Shown: positions 20,004-33,200, counted from the first letter of the stretch. The stretch: 38,728 nt of DNA from Hepatocystis sp. ex Piliocolobus tephrosceles (GCA_902459845.2 CABPSV020000051.1:1-38728), one strand, 5' to 3'. Numbers and translations: made by a program. Notes: generated by a model from the sequence alone, not told the origin.

Positions 20004-21427
20004 TTAGTTCTTTATGTGTCATATTTGCGTTAAGCAGTAAATGTAAATATGGATTTTATAATTTATGGTAAAGGAAACTTTATTATATTTTAAAAAAATA
20101 TATATTTCTTTGGCACATACATTTTTTTTTTTTTTATTGATACAATTATTCTAGTTGCGTCTTTGACTGTTTGTTCTTGCTTTCATTCCGTTATGTTTTT
20201 ATTTATTGATTATATAAGTATTACATGTGTGTACATGAATGTTTGAAATTCTATTAAACAAAAAGGTTACACAGTCATTTTTTTTTTGTTTTCACCTTTC
20301 GATCAATAAATGAAACTTTTATACATATACCATAGTTAAATTTGTGAACACAATAAAAATAAAACAGTAAAAATGTATTTATAAAAAAAAAAAAAAAAAG
20401 AGATATACTTATTTTGTGATTAAAAAAATTAAAGCTGCGCACAAAGGAAAAAAAAAAAATATATATATATATATATATAATATATGCTTATGTGACATTA
20501 ATATAGCAGATTGTCGTGTTAAGTGAGAAAAAGTTTAGCAAAAAGAATTAAAGTTATTTTGTATCTTAACCAGAATTTATCTTAGTCTTAAGCAAAAATA
20601 ATATATTTTATTTAAAAATGTCTTTTCAGCAAAGTTATTAAAAAGTAAAAAAAGAATTATTTAAAATATAGCGTTTATATGTACAAATGCGAATGAATAA
20701 TGCCTAAATATACATAGCATTATATACTCACACGCACAAAACGGGTGCATGTTATAGATATAAATGTGTGTGTGTAAACTATATATATTTTTTTTTTGTA
20801 TAACGATACAAAAATTTCAATGTGCTTTAACATATTACATCTTGTGTATTAAAATATATATATTAAAACAATGCAATAAAAAAAAAATGATATATATATA
20901 TATATATATATATATAGAGTAAAGCAAAAAAAAGAAAAAACTACTAATATAAATAACCCAATTAATATGATACTGAAAAAAAAAATTAAAATGGTCGAAA
21001 TAGTAATATGTACAACATACGTACAATTTTAAAAAAAACAAAAATATTCTTCAACAAAGAACTGTGTTCGACAGATTTAACCGATCACAATAATATGTAT
21101 TAAATGAGCATAATACTAAAAAAAAATAAAATAAAATAAATAAAACGAACTAAATGAATGGGCAAACAAATTAACTAACGAATAAACAAGTTTGCATAAC
21201 ATGGCAAACAAATAGGCCTACATAGGATTATTTATGTTCATACAGAGACATCGGTTATGGGCTTCAAAAAAATATATTATCAGCCCTTTTTTAAAAAAAA
21301 AAAAAATGTGCCACATATGTATATGTATATGTATATATATATATATACTCAAAACTTTATATATACATATATACATACATATATAGTATATACAAACATG
21401 TGTAAATAACTTCCATCTACCTACCCC
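19475..21427. other. Convergent intergenic region, PP5 to FCP1-like
   Basis: Both neighbours end here. It contains long homopolymers (T48 at 19954-20001, others near 19540 and 19610), (TA)n tracts (about 19670-19700, 20460, 20890) and no open frame with coding character. I recognise no RNA gene. It presumably holds both 3' UTRs. Confidence 0.75.
19954..20001. repeat. T48 homopolymer
   Basis: 48 consecutive T between convergent genes. The length is unreliable in most assemblies. No function is inferred. Confidence 0.9.
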
Positions 21428-24400
21428 TTAACTAATATTATTATAACCAATATTATCCAAACTATCATTAGTGTTAACATCTTCAACATTATTATTTATA
21501 TTCACAAAATTATCACTCTTTGAATTAATTAAAACATCTATCACACGGTTATTATCACATCCTGTGTTTTCCATTTTGTTTTTTTGATTATTATCTCCGT
21601 TGTTGCTATTGCTGTTACTGTTGTTGTTACTGTTACTGTTGCTGTTGTTGTCGTTATTGTCAATAATACTTTTGTCTTTGGTAATTTTGTTGTGGATAAG
21701 GTTAGTGTTTTCAATACCTGTAATAGTTATATCCGATGATGCCACTTTAGTCGGTGGCATGTCATATATTTGTCTCAATTTTACCTGATTTTCAATCCAT
21801 TTTATATTTATTTGTTCAAAGGGAGATAATATAATTGCATCATGTGTATATTCACCGGTCCCAAGAAAAATCCTGGATTTTAAATTTTCTACTTTCACAC
21901 ATTCTGTTTGATCATCTACTTTTTTTTGTCGACCTTTATTCCCAAAAAACCAATGATCTTTTTTTGGATGTAAAGGAGGTTTATTATTATAAATTGTACA
22001 TAATTCATCAGCATCAAAATAAGTTGGATTTGCATTTTCTAAAGTTCCTCTACAATGATATAACCATAATGTATGTACTTTTATAATATGATTATAATTT
22101 TGTTTTTTTTTTAATTTTATTAGATTATCTGTACAATTTTTAGCAGCAATTATATGTGTAACACTTGGGTCATCATAATTAGTATAAATTTTGGCACCTA
22201 ATTCTAAAGCTATTTCTTTTTGTCGTTCTTCACAATCAGCTGATAATACAGATTGCATATTTTTTGCATTCTTTCTAAAGCCAGTAAAATAAACACCTAT
22301 ATTATTTAATGTAGTTGTTATTATATTATCAATTATATTTCCTACATCTAACTGTAATATATTTTCAAAAAATACTTTATGTAATTTTAATAAAACTTTA
22401 GTCATATAATGTAAATGCATATCCATATCTATAAACTTTTTTTTACAACTACTTGGTTCTTTAAAATGTGATATAATATCATATTTACTTAATTCAAAAA
22501 AATTATAGTGTTCTGCTTTTAAAATATGTGAATGTGGTATATCAATCCAAACATCTTTTCTATCATCAAATGCTATAACATATTTTGAATTAATATTAGG
22601 ATAAATTTTTGTAAAAAATTTATTTTCATCTCTATCTGCTGAACTACAACGTGCTACTATTCTATCAGCAAATAAACTTCTATCCGGATCTAAAATTGCC
22701 AACACTACATCTGCATATTCTCTTGTCGCATTAGTATATATCGACAGTTCATAATATAATGATAATATTTGTAAAAATTGACGTACATAGGGTCTAAATT
22801 TTATATAATAAAAAAAATTATAATAAGGTAAAAAAAATTTATATAATTCTGGTTCACCATTTTCATCAACAAAATTTTCCAATGGTAATTCCATGTTGAA
22901 TTTAGAAAAAGAAGTTGCTTGTAATAATGTATTATCTAAGTCTAACAACAATATTAGTTTACCATCTTTTAATGAATTAGGATACCCACCCATATCTTTA
23001 TCATAAAACCTTTTTTTTAAAATATATGGTGATAATATTTTTATTTCATGTAAATCGTATAAGTTATTATATTTTTCAGGAGGATACGGAACATATGAAT
23101 TTATAAAACAATCTTCAATTTTTATTTCAGTTAAATTCATGTTGGTAGTGTCATCTTTACTTTTACGGTTACTAATACTAGGTATAGTAGAATTACTATT
23201 GTCAGTAGGGATGCTATTGTTACTACCGCTAGATAAGTTGTGACTACCATTAGATAAGTTGTAACTACCATTAGATAAGTTGTTACAATTGTGTAGATTA
23301 TTAACATATATTTCATTTTCACGCTCTTTTTTAACAACATTAAGGCCAGTGTCATATGGATGGATATTGTAATGCTCATTTCTTACTTCATGAGTATTTC
23401 TATTATATAAATAACAACCATCGTCTTTACTTTTTTTATCAGTTTTTATATCAGGTACTTGTGTCATATCATCATGTACTAATTCATTCACATATTTATT
23501 CGAATGAGGTTCCAAAAAATTATTTATTCCATTATAACCATCTTTTCTATTGTTTATAAAATTTATATTATTTAAATTATTTCCTATTAATAAGTTATGA
23601 TTATCTAATTTATCTCTATTCGATTCGGATGAGTTCAACATAGACAATTTATTATTTTTGTAGCTTGCCAAACTGTTTAATTGGTCATTAATATTACCAC
23701 CACTAGAAGTATTATTTAATTCAACCATCGACGGTTTATTATTGTTAAAACTGAAGCTATTAATAGTATTATTAGAAGAATAAAAATTACTTTCCTGTTG
23801 CATCTTATTATCATTAAAATTATAAGCATTCTGTGAATTTCGAACTATTTCATTCGATTGATTATTACTTAAGGAGGTTATATTAGGGTTATTTGTTGAT
23901 ATAACATTACTGGTATTATTAATTAAAAAGGCATTATTTAATGCGGCAATCTTGTTATATATATCATTACTATTCACCTTGTTATTACTACTATTATTAT
24001 AATTACTATTATTATTATTACTATTATTATAATTACTATTATTATTACTACTATTATTATAATTATTATTATTATAATTATTATTATTATTATTATTCGA
24101 AAAAATGTTAGCAGCATTATTTCCTAACTGCAAACTTTTAATATTATTTATCATATCATTTTTTTCAAATTTTTCTTTAGAATTATCAGTTTGTTTTTTA
24201 CCTAAATTATTATTTTTATTATTATCATCATCATAATCACTTATTTCGGAAACTTCGCTTAAACTTTCAATAAAACTATCATTGTAGTTAATATTAGTAT
24301 TATGCTCACTTGGGTATGTGTTTTTTTCAGCACAATTGTTATAAACAGAGTTAGTATTATAAGCAGAATTGGTATTATAAGCAGAATTGGTATTATAAGC

Positions 24401-26680
24401 AGAATTGGTATTGTAAGCAGAACTTGTGTTTACTAATCCCATCTTCCAATTTGTGTCCACTTTCGTATTTTTATCATACAATCCAGCTAAAGAAGAATAT
24501 CCCGTTTTATGTTGCCTATTTTGATCAATATTATCAGTACTACAATTATTATTATTATTCATAATACTACAGTTTATATCATAGTTATTATTTAATGTAT
24601 TATCATGTTTTATATATAATGTTTTGTTTGCGTAACTATTGTAACTGTTGTTATTATTATTGTTGCCACTGCTATTATTATTATTATTGCCACTACTATT
24701 GTTATTATTGCCACTACTATTGTTATTATTGCCACTACTATTATTATTATTGCCACTACTATTATTATTATTGCCACTGCTATTATTATTATTATTGAAA
24801 GCATTATTTGATTCGAATTTACCACTCTCTATTTTGCTTCTTAAATTGTCACAAACATTTAAATTTTTATTAACGAATTTATCTGAAGATTCATTTGTAT
24901 TTTTGTTTGTATATATATCTTTATTTTTTTTTGCTAACATATTATTACCATCGTCAACCTTTTTGGAGTTATTTTTTATTTTATCAAAATTTACGTAAGA
25001 TTTTACATACTTATTTAATGAAAAGGATAAATTTTTAACTGGTTTTTTATTCAGTTTATTTAAAAGCACGCTTGATTTTTTCATTTCGTTCACATTGTTC
25101 ATATTGCTCATACTGTTTGTGTTATTCACATTATTCATATTGTTTGTGTTATTCATATTGTTTGTGTTGCTCATGTTGTTTGTGTTGCTCATGTTATTGG
25201 TGTAATTTACATTCCCTTTTATGTAATTTAGTCCTACAACGGAATTATTAGACCCGTTCACTTCGTTATTCATATTTGGGTTATTGTTGGAGTCACTAGA
25301 GTTAACATTAACGTTTGTATTTAAATAAAATCGATTTTTTTGTGATTCATTATTTCTATAGAGGCCTACTGTTTCTTCAGTTTTTGTTTTTTTTATATCT
25401 ACTCCTTTTGATAAGTTATTACTATTCATATAGTTTTGTGTTGAATCGTTCATATTTTTATAATACATTGTTTTTAGTTTATTTTTATATAAAACATTAG
25501 TATCATTTTTAATCTTTCTATTTTTATTCAAATTCATATTAACATGTCGCATATCAATATTATTATTTTTTGTACTATCATTTTTTATATCAAATTTATT
25601 CCGGTTTGTTATATTATTATTATTACCATCAGAATCATAATAATTATTATAAGTATCAGTATCAGTATTCACATTTGTATTCGAAAAGGTATTCGCAATC
25701 ATATTATATGTTTCTTCGACATTATTGTGCGTTATATCTTTTTGTATTCCATTCATTACGTTTGTTTTTTTATCATTATTAGTAGCATTTATAAAGTTTA
25801 TATGATTATTGTAATTGTTAAAGTTCATATTTTTTATATTATTAACAGAATTTATATTATTATTAACACTTTCATTGTTTAAATAATTAATATTAACATT
25901 TTTTTCAAGGATATTATCGGATGCTCCGTCATTTGTGGCGTTATTATTACTACTGCCATTAATATTGTTATTATTACTACTACTATTAGTAGTAGTACCA
26001 TAGTTCATATGTAGTCTCATATTATTTTGCCTAAAATTATTTTTATTAAAATTACTTACATTATTTTTAAAAGGTCTAAATCTTTTATTAACGCTAAAAT
26101 TGTTATTATTATTTTTCATGAATTTATTATTATGAATATGTTTATTGTGATGTTTCATTGGTATGTTTTTAGTATTCTTAGAATTTGTTTCTGATATGTC
26201 CCTATATCCTTCTTGATAAGCGAAAAATGAATTAGTATTATTATGTAAAATATTATTATTAGTATTATTATTAATACTATTACTATTTGAATCATTATTG
26301 TAATCATATTGTTTTGTAGTATCTATATCGTTATTATTACTAATTGTTTTATTTTTTTCTTCAAAATTCATAAAATTCGTATTATTTGAATGTACAGCAT
26401 TTTTGCTTATACTATTCATGTGCATATTAGAGTTATTTCGAAATTTCTTATAAACACTTTTTATATTTTTCATGTAATCGTAATTATTGTTATCATTATT
26501 CACTGACATTGCATCATGCATGATGTTATTATTATTAATGGTATTATTAGTAGTATTATTAGTAGTATTATTAATGGTATTATTAGTATTTAACTCATTA
26601 TGAAATGTTTTATTAGATTTGAACGTAGGCACAAAAGAAGAGCCTAAATCTGTTTCATTATAACCCTCTTTTCTATCCAT
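21428..26680 (-). CDS. FCP1-type RNA polymerase II CTD phosphatase with BRCT domain
   Basis: A single exon of 1,750 aa starting at an ATG (26680-26678). Residues 1 to ~1200 are Asn/Ser-rich with many short repeats and no recognised domain. The FCP1/SCP (NIF-type HAD) phosphatase domain spans about 1215-1410: 'LILLLDLDNTLLQATSF' has the catalytic DxDxT (1247-1251), followed by 'KFRPYVRQFLQIL', 'LSIYTNATREYAD' and 'FDDRKDVW' (1372-1378). The DDRxDVW signature is characteristic of FCP1 rather than small SCPs. A BRCT domain follows (~1460-1545: 'GVYFTGF', 'GAKIYTNYDDPSVTHIIAAK', 'VHTLWLYHC'), the FCP1 order. FCP1 dephosphorylates the heptad repeats of RPB1 in the nucleus. In Plasmodium such enzymes are annotated as NLI-interacting-factor-like phosphatases (NIF1-4); this could be NIF4, but I cannot confirm which paralogue. 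The C-terminal ~100 residues are again low complexity. Confidence 0.93.
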   Translation of the reverse strand: MDRKEGYNETDLGSSFVPTFKSNKTFHNELNTNNTINNTTNNTTNNTINNNNIMHDAMSVNNDNNNYDYMKNIKSVYKKFRNNSNMHMNSISKNAVHSNNTNFMNFEEKNKTISNNNDIDTTKQYDYNNDSNSNSINNNTNNNILHNNTNSFFAYQEGYRDISETNSKNTKNIPMKHHNKHIHNNKFMKNNNNNFSVNKRFRPFKNNVSNFNKNNFRQNNMRLHMNYGTTTNSSSNNNNINGSSNNNATNDGASDNILEKNVNINYLNNESVNNNINSVNNIKNMNFNNYNNHINFINATNNDKKTNVMNGIQKDITHNNVEETYNMIANTFSNTNVNTDTDTYNNYYDSDGNNNNITNRNKFDIKNDSTKNNNIDMRHVNMNLNKNRKIKNDTNVLYKNKLKTMYYKNMNDSTQNYMNSNNLSKGVDIKKTKTEETVGLYRNNESQKNRFYLNTNVNVNSSDSNNNPNMNNEVNGSNNSVVGLNYIKGNVNYTNNMSNTNNMSNTNNMNNTNNMNNVNNTNSMSNMNNVNEMKKSSVLLNKLNKKPVKNLSFSLNKYVKSYVNFDKIKNNSKKVDDGNNMLAKKNKDIYTNKNTNESSDKFVNKNLNVCDNLRSKIESGKFESNNAFNNNNNSSGNNNNSSGNNNNSSGNNNNSSGNNNNSSGNNNNNSSGNNNNNNSYNSYANKTLYIKHDNTLNNNYDINCSIMNNNNNCSTDNIDQNRQHKTGYSSLAGLYDKNTKVDTNWKMGLVNTSSAYNTNSAYNTNSAYNTNSAYNTNSVYNNCAEKNTYPSEHNTNINYNDSFIESLSEVSEISDYDDDNNKNNNLGKKQTDNSKEKFEKNDMINNIKSLQLGNNAANIFSNNNNNNNYNNNNYNNSSNNNSNYNNSNNNNSNYNNSSNNKVNSNDIYNKIAALNNAFLINNTSNVISTNNPNITSLSNNQSNEIVRNSQNAYNFNDNKMQQESNFYSSNNTINSFSFNNNKPSMVELNNTSSGGNINDQLNSLASYKNNKLSMLNSSESNRDKLDNHNLLIGNNLNNINFINNRKDGYNGINNFLEPHSNKYVNELVHDDMTQVPDIKTDKKSKDDGCYLYNRNTHEVRNEHYNIHPYDTGLNVVKKERENEIYVNNLHNCNNLSNGSYNLSNGSHNLSSGSNNSIPTDNSNSTIPSISNRKSKDDTTNMNLTEIKIEDCFINSYVPYPPEKYNNLYDLHEIKILSPYILKKRFYDKDMGGYPNSLKDGKLILLLDLDNTLLQATSFSKFNMELPLENFVDENGEPELYKFFLPYYNFFYYIKFRPYVRQFLQILSLYYELSIYTNATREYADVVLAILDPDRSLFADRIVARCSSADRDENKFFTKIYPNINSKYVIAFDDRKDVWIDIPHSHILKAEHYNFFELSKYDIISHFKEPSSCKKKFIDMDMHLHYMTKVLLKLHKVFFENILQLDVGNIIDNIITTTLNNIGVYFTGFRKNAKNMQSVLSADCEERQKEIALELGAKIYTNYDDPSVTHIIAAKNCTDNLIKLKKKQNYNHIIKVHTLWLYHCRGTLENANPTYFDADELCTIYNNKPPLHPKKDHWFFGNKGRQKKVDDQTECVKVENLKSRIFLGTGEYTHDAIILSPFEQINIKWIENQVKLRQIYDMPPTKVASSDITITGIENTNLIHNKITKDKSIIDNNDNNSNSNSNNNSNSNSNNGDNNQKNKMENTGCDNNRVIDVLINSKSDNFVNINNNVEDVNTNDSLDNIGYNNIS
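23995..24096 (-). repeat. Asn/Ser-rich coding microsatellite
   Basis: Interrupted AAT-type triplets on the minus strand encode Asn with Ser and Tyr (N-Y-N-N-S-N pattern) in the low-complexity N-terminal region of the FCP1-like protein. Confidence 0.8.
24343..24425 (-). repeat. 18-bp coding array (AYNTNS units)
   Basis: Five near-identical 18-bp units on the minus strand encode S-A/V-Y-N-T-N in the N-terminal region of the FCP1-like protein. Confidence 0.85.
24645..24797 (-). repeat. 18-24 bp coding array (NNNNSSG units)
   Basis: About seven units on the minus strand encode runs of Asn followed by S-S-G. Unit length varies by added Asn codons, always in frame. Confidence 0.85.
25095..25205 (-). 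repeat. Coding array (NNMSNT / NNMNNT units)
   Basis: Degenerate 15-18 bp units on the minus strand encode Asn-Asn-Met-Ser/Asn-Asn-Thr in the FCP1-like protein. Confidence 0.8.
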
Positions 26681-26928
26681 TTTAAATACGAGAGTTTTTA
26701 AGTAGCCAATTGCCTTGTTTGTAAATATGTTTTTCTTCTACTATGTATATCGGCGTACTTATATGTATATATTTATACGTATACGTAAACGCTCATGTGT
26801 ATACTTTGTCAATGTTACAACGCGAAAAAAAAAAAAAAAAAAAAAAAGGAAAAAAAAAAGGAGAAACAAAATAGAATATATTTTTATTGCTTGTAAAGCC
26901 AAAAAATATATTAAGTGCAGTATGTGTC

Positions 26929-26964
<36 letters not shown>

Positions 26965-29900
26965 AAAATATTTTATTTTCTTATAAATTTATTACTTCGA
27001 ACAGTGCCTTTTATAAATTATTTTTCAAGCCTCTTATAAATAAATACATAAATATACATATATGTATTTTTTTTTTTGCTAATTAACACTATGAATTAAA
27101 ATTATCATAAGTGTTTATTTATAAATTTTAATTTTTTCAATCTTTCCTATCTTTTTTTTTTTTTTTTTTTTTTTTATTTTTTTTTTTTTAAACTAAATTT
27201 TAATAATATAATCGCAATAAAGAGACAAAATAATTTTATTATTTTGATTCTTACTTATAGCCTAGTATTAAAGATGTGTAAGTATACGTATATGCCAAAT
27301 ATACATAAATATGCATTCACGGATGTAAGCAAAGACTAAATTTAATTGTACATATAAAGATTTTTACATTAAGATGAAGGTACAATATGTCATACAATGT
27401 TTAAAAGAATGAAAAACTTTGAAACATGGAATAAGATGAAGCTGTTAGCTGTTCACTTTCATTCCAATATATACATAGAAAGATTAGGCGTGGGTTGAAA
27501 AGTAAATATAGGCATATATATATATATATATATATATGTGGTAACATATAAATTGGTAGTTAAACAACAAAGAATAAGCATATATATACTGTTACTATTA
27601 GGAAATATTTTTATGTATATGAATAATCAATATTTATATACGTATTTTTTTCATAAAAATTATTTTACTATAACATATGATACTTATAATTCTGTAAATT
27701 CAAAAAAAAAAAAAAAAAAAATTTATATTTAAATTAAAATCGAACAATAAAAAAAAACGCAGTATAAATTATAGTGGGCAGTACAAAAACACAGTATAAT
27801 TTGAAGTAAATTGGTTATTTCATTAAATAAAAAAAAAACAGACAACGTATAAACACGTATGTGCTTAGATGTATGTATGGGATCGCACATATAAATATAA
27901 ACACATTGCATATATATACAGAGAAGTGAAAAAACATAAAATAAAAATTATAAATTATAAAGGTATCATAAAAATTCAAAAAACTATAAGAATACTTATA
28001 ATAATTTACATGTACAAAATTATTTTACAAAACATGTATTATATATATTTAAATACAAAAAAAAAAAAAAAAAAAAAAAAAACTAAGAACGCAAAATTTA
28101 ATTTAGATTGTTTCTAAATGTAAACAAAAATCCGACATAACTCCACAGTGCAATTTTTTTTTTTTTCTACTGATTTCTCAATTTATATATGTTCATAAAT
28201 GTGTATGTTTGTTAGCGCGTACCAACAAGTGAGTATATATATATGTATTAACACGTGTAAACTTAAATGTAGAATTTGTATGGACTATATGTATATATAA
28301 ATGTGTTTGTGTTAATGTATATATATATATGTATGTAGCATGTATGTATGTATGTGAATTATTTTTTTTACCTTTTAAGTAGATTTTTAAATAAAAAAGT
28401 AAATTTTACTTTTTTTAATTTTTTGTTTATTCGATTCCATCCAATTTCAACATTACATTAATAATGTAGTAATAAAAATAAAAAAATAAAAAATTCATCT
28501 GCATTATTTCTTATGAATAAAAAGTTAAAAATTGCACAAAATGTACATCTTATACTTTTTTATTTTTCAAAAATATGCACGTACAAATATATATATATAA
28601 ACCAATATTTTTAAATAATAGTACAAATAATAAAAAAATGTTTTTAAAACAGTCAAATGTTTATATTCTTTTTCCATACAGAAAAATACAATTAACATTT
28701 GATTGTTATAAAAAATATTAATCTACGTAAATACATATACACAGACATTATATATATATATATATATAAATTTATATAGGTATGATAGTACGTGTATGCT
28801 CAAAAGTATATGAATTATGTACACAAATGAATAATGGGTGTTTGTAAATAATAAAACAGACATATTAATAATAATATAATATGGTTGTCTTTCATAGATA
28901 ATAAATTGTCTTGCTTTACATACAATGAACATTTTTTATTTGGTAAAAACGAATAAAAAATAAAACTAATAAACTGGTCAATACAACAAAAGCGTTCATA
29001 AAATTTTAATGTAGAATATTAAAATTAATGAAATAACAATATAAGAAGAAAGTAGTAGGTCTAATAACTGAATAAAAAAAATAGTATATTATTATATATA
29101 AATATATGTGTGAATATATATATATATATATATATATTAATGTGAACACATCGTAAATATGCATAAATGTATATATATTTAAGTATATAATACCATAAAC
29201 ATAAATTTAATATATTAAATATCTACTGATTTTATGAAAAAAATAGCACACAACTATATTGTTATTTTATAAAATATTAGTTTTGTATATTAAAAATAAA
29301 TTTACAATTAAAATCACGAAAAAAAGAAAAAAAACTGTGTTTTAACTTGTTAACTATTTTTGCATAAAGTTATATTATTGTAGCTAGCACTTTCAGTTAA
29401 AAATAAAATTTATTTTTCATTCATAAGAATTAAAAATGTATTCACAAATGTATTTAAGTATGTATATAAATATATATATAGTTATATAATCTGCTATTAT
29501 GTCTTACTTTATATATACTTCTATTACTTTAAGTCTACATAAATGTATTATATGATAGTACTTTTTTTTTTTTTTTTTTACTGTATGTAATAAATATACT
29601 ATTGGTGTAATATATATATATATATATGTATACATATATATATGATATATGCATATATATTTTGCGTTTTATTTTTATGTATTTGGAATATGATTGAAAA
29701 TAAAGATAAAAAAAAAAAAAATTCATATTCTTATACATAAGTATATTATGTACCGAATTATTATTTTTTAAACATCTTTTATTTTCATTAAATTTCGTGA
29801 TATAATTAAAAAAAAAAAAAAAAAAAAACGGCTTAAAATTCAAAAAATATAAAGGTTTCTCTCTCTTCATATATATGTATATATATATGTATATATATAT

Positions 29901-30195
29901 ACTTTTATAAAAGGACTTGTATATATAAATACAATATTTTCACATACAACCTTACTTTTGTATTTTTTTTATTTGTGTTATGAAAATTTTTAAGAATGTT
30001 TATGTGCATTATAATTTTGTTATTTTTCTTTTTTTATATATTTACAATTTGTGTTTATTTCGTTTCTTTTTTTTTTACTATGGCACATACCAACTTTAAG
30101 GTGTAGAAAAGTAAGAAGAGATTTTATGTAATGATATATAACGTAAATACATATATGCGTGCGTAAGTACATACATACATTTATGATAACGTATG

Positions 30196-30231
<36 letters not shown>

Positions 30232-33200
30232 CATGCACGTTTATATAACAAATATATACTATACATATTAATATGTTCATATAAACAACTGCCCACATAA
30301 ATTGTGTTCAATAACCATATGTAATATGTAATGAAACATAAGTATATATAAGCAAATGAATGAATAAGTAAATAAATATACATATATAAATATATATATA
30401 TATATAATGCGCTTATACATATATAAGCACTAGTTAACTTTTTCCTTCGTTTTTTTAAAAATTTTTTAAACTTGAGATAATAAAACTCAATCTTTAAGGG
30501 AAGTGTTTTTTTTTTTTTTTTTTCAAGCGATTTAAATCAGAAAAGAATTTCATATTTTAAATAAATTTTTACATTACTAAAATAAATATAAAAGTATATC
30601 TATTTTTGTTAATTTATTTATAATTATCCCTTTCTTTTCTTTTGTTTTTTAAGCATTCATTTTGCTTAAATAATATTTTTTTACTTTATTATTGTCACAA
30701 CATCAATGATATCGAAGCGAAAATGTAAAAAAAAAAAAAATTTTTTCTTTTTCAAATTAGATAAGAGGTGAAAATGAACAAATAATAAAGTTAATTGATG
30801 TGAAAAAAAAAGAGGCGCCATTCGCTCGTTATATATTACATACATAAGTATATGTACAATAAAATTATGATATAATTTTACTTGAAATAAAATAAAAAAA
30901 AAAAAAAAAAAAAATTAATGAAAACTTTAAAAACAAATAGTGACATGTAAACATAGTTAAAAATAACATTAAACAAAACAAAAAAAAATAAACTCAAAAA
31001 AAACATGTAAATGAGTATGGATTTACATTAAATTGATTATGATAAAAAAAAAAAAAATTATTTAAAAAAAAAAAAAAAAAATCATATATATATTTTTATG
31101 TGCATAAAACAAAAAAAAAAAAAAAAAATAGAATTAATATATTTAAAAAAAAAAAAAAAAATCATTTGATGTATATGTTAGTTTATGCGTAAATAATTAT
31201 GATATATGAAGGGTTAAATAATTTCTTTTGGTAAATAATTTTTTCACTATATTCAAATATTATTAATGTATATTTTTTCGCACAAGTTTCTTCACGTAAC
31301 TTTATATATTTATATACCATTCTCCCCCCCATGCAAATATATATGTGAGCATTTAATAGAAATATTTAATGTGAAAATTGATCTTAATGTTTATAAATTC
31401 GTTAAATTTGGCTAGAAGTGGTGAATATATAATAATATTTACTACCTTCTTATAAAAAACATTTAAAACAGTTATAACATTATCATTTTTATTACATATA
31501 AATATATATATATAAACGCATCACACCATTTATATATGCATAGTGTGAATATTTTACTACGCTTATAATGTTTTTACCAAATCAAGAACAAGCTTATAAA
31601 AAAAAAAATCATTATAAAACAAAACAAATTGTACTGTTTTGTAAATAATATATGTATAATGAATATATCACAAATTGTTGGAAACAGTAGCTTACTCGTT
31701 CTTGTACTTTTTTTTTTTTTTTTTTTTTTTTTATTACATTAATTGTAATAAATTTTATGAAAATCGTTTGTTTTTATTTTTTTATTAACGATATATAGAA
31801 ATGAAGTAGCCCCACAACTTATGTGTTGAACAATATAATAACAGTTACTTAAGGTTGTATATATTTTTAACGTGTTTGTTTATTAAATCTCATATATATT
31901 TATAGCGTCAGTACATGTGTCTTGTTAAAAAAATAAAATTGTGCTCAATATAAAGATTTATATATACATATGTATATTATACATATATGTGGCTAACACT
32001 TTTACAAAATATAATAATAGATATTTGCGTGCGCATTTAATATTTTATACATATGTTGTTTTTTGTTTCGGTATGTGCAAATAATATTAGCTTTTTATTT
32101 TTTTTTATTTTTTAATGTGTATTTTTTGTAATTATTTTAAATAGAGTGGTAAATAAAGAAACGAACTTAAGTATAATAAAAAAAAAATTATTCTATTGAT
32201 AACGTCATATTAAAATAGATAGAAAAACATCCTGTATTCATTAGAATATATATATATATATATATATATATAAACACTTTTCACAAAATTAAGTAGCAAT
32301 AAAAAAAAAAAGAAAATTCTAATCATATCATTTATAAAGTAATATGTGTCCATATTTTTACAAAATAGTGAAAATTTTTAATTTTCAATCAAATATGAGC
32401 ATTATAAAATAGTTTATTCAATTTTTGTAAAATATATATATGCTAAAAAATAATAATGAAAAAAAAAAAAAAAAAAAAAAATGGGTCTAAATTTATTCAT
32501 AGTTTAGTATAATAAATTATGAAGTCGTTTTTGAATAAGATGTTTGTTTATAAATAGACACATGCTACTTGCACATACACATCAAAATAATGTATGTATA
32601 TTGTATACATATGTGTATGTATATTGCTTACATATGTGTATGTGTATATATAGGTATGTTTAAATAACCACCCTTTCAAGGTGCACAACATATTGCACTA
32701 ACCTTCTTAACGTTTACAAATATTTTACCATTTGATTTTCATTTTCTCATTTTCTTAGTTTATACATTTATAATAAGTTCATTTTAAAACTTGTTTCTAA
32801 CCTCTCCTTTTTTATTTTTAAAACTGAAGAATTAATTTTTAAATATGAAATAAATTTCAGCTGGTATTTTTTTTTTCTTACCAATAGTTAAATATATAAG
32901 TTACTTATTTTTAATATATAATTATTAAAATTTGCAAAATAAAGTAAATTTTACCTTTTAGAAAAAAAGAGGAGCATGGTAAACATATGTATATAGATGT
33001 TCATTTCAAACGGAACAATCTATTTAAAGAAACAATGCTTTCATGCTATCTATTTTTTTTGGTTCGTTTTTTTTTTTTTTATTTTATATACTAAAAAACA
33101 ATAATTAAAAAAAAAACGTTTAATAATTTTATGTATTCGATTTTTTTTTTTTTAAATATTTAATTTTCATAATCTTTAAGAATTTTATAATTTATTTAAT

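Noticed and set aside
26715..28117. Several 60-85 aa frames (Lys/Tyr/Ile-rich)
   Set aside because: Composition matches AT-rich spacer and poly-A/T runs; there is no domain, splice support or sustained coding bias.
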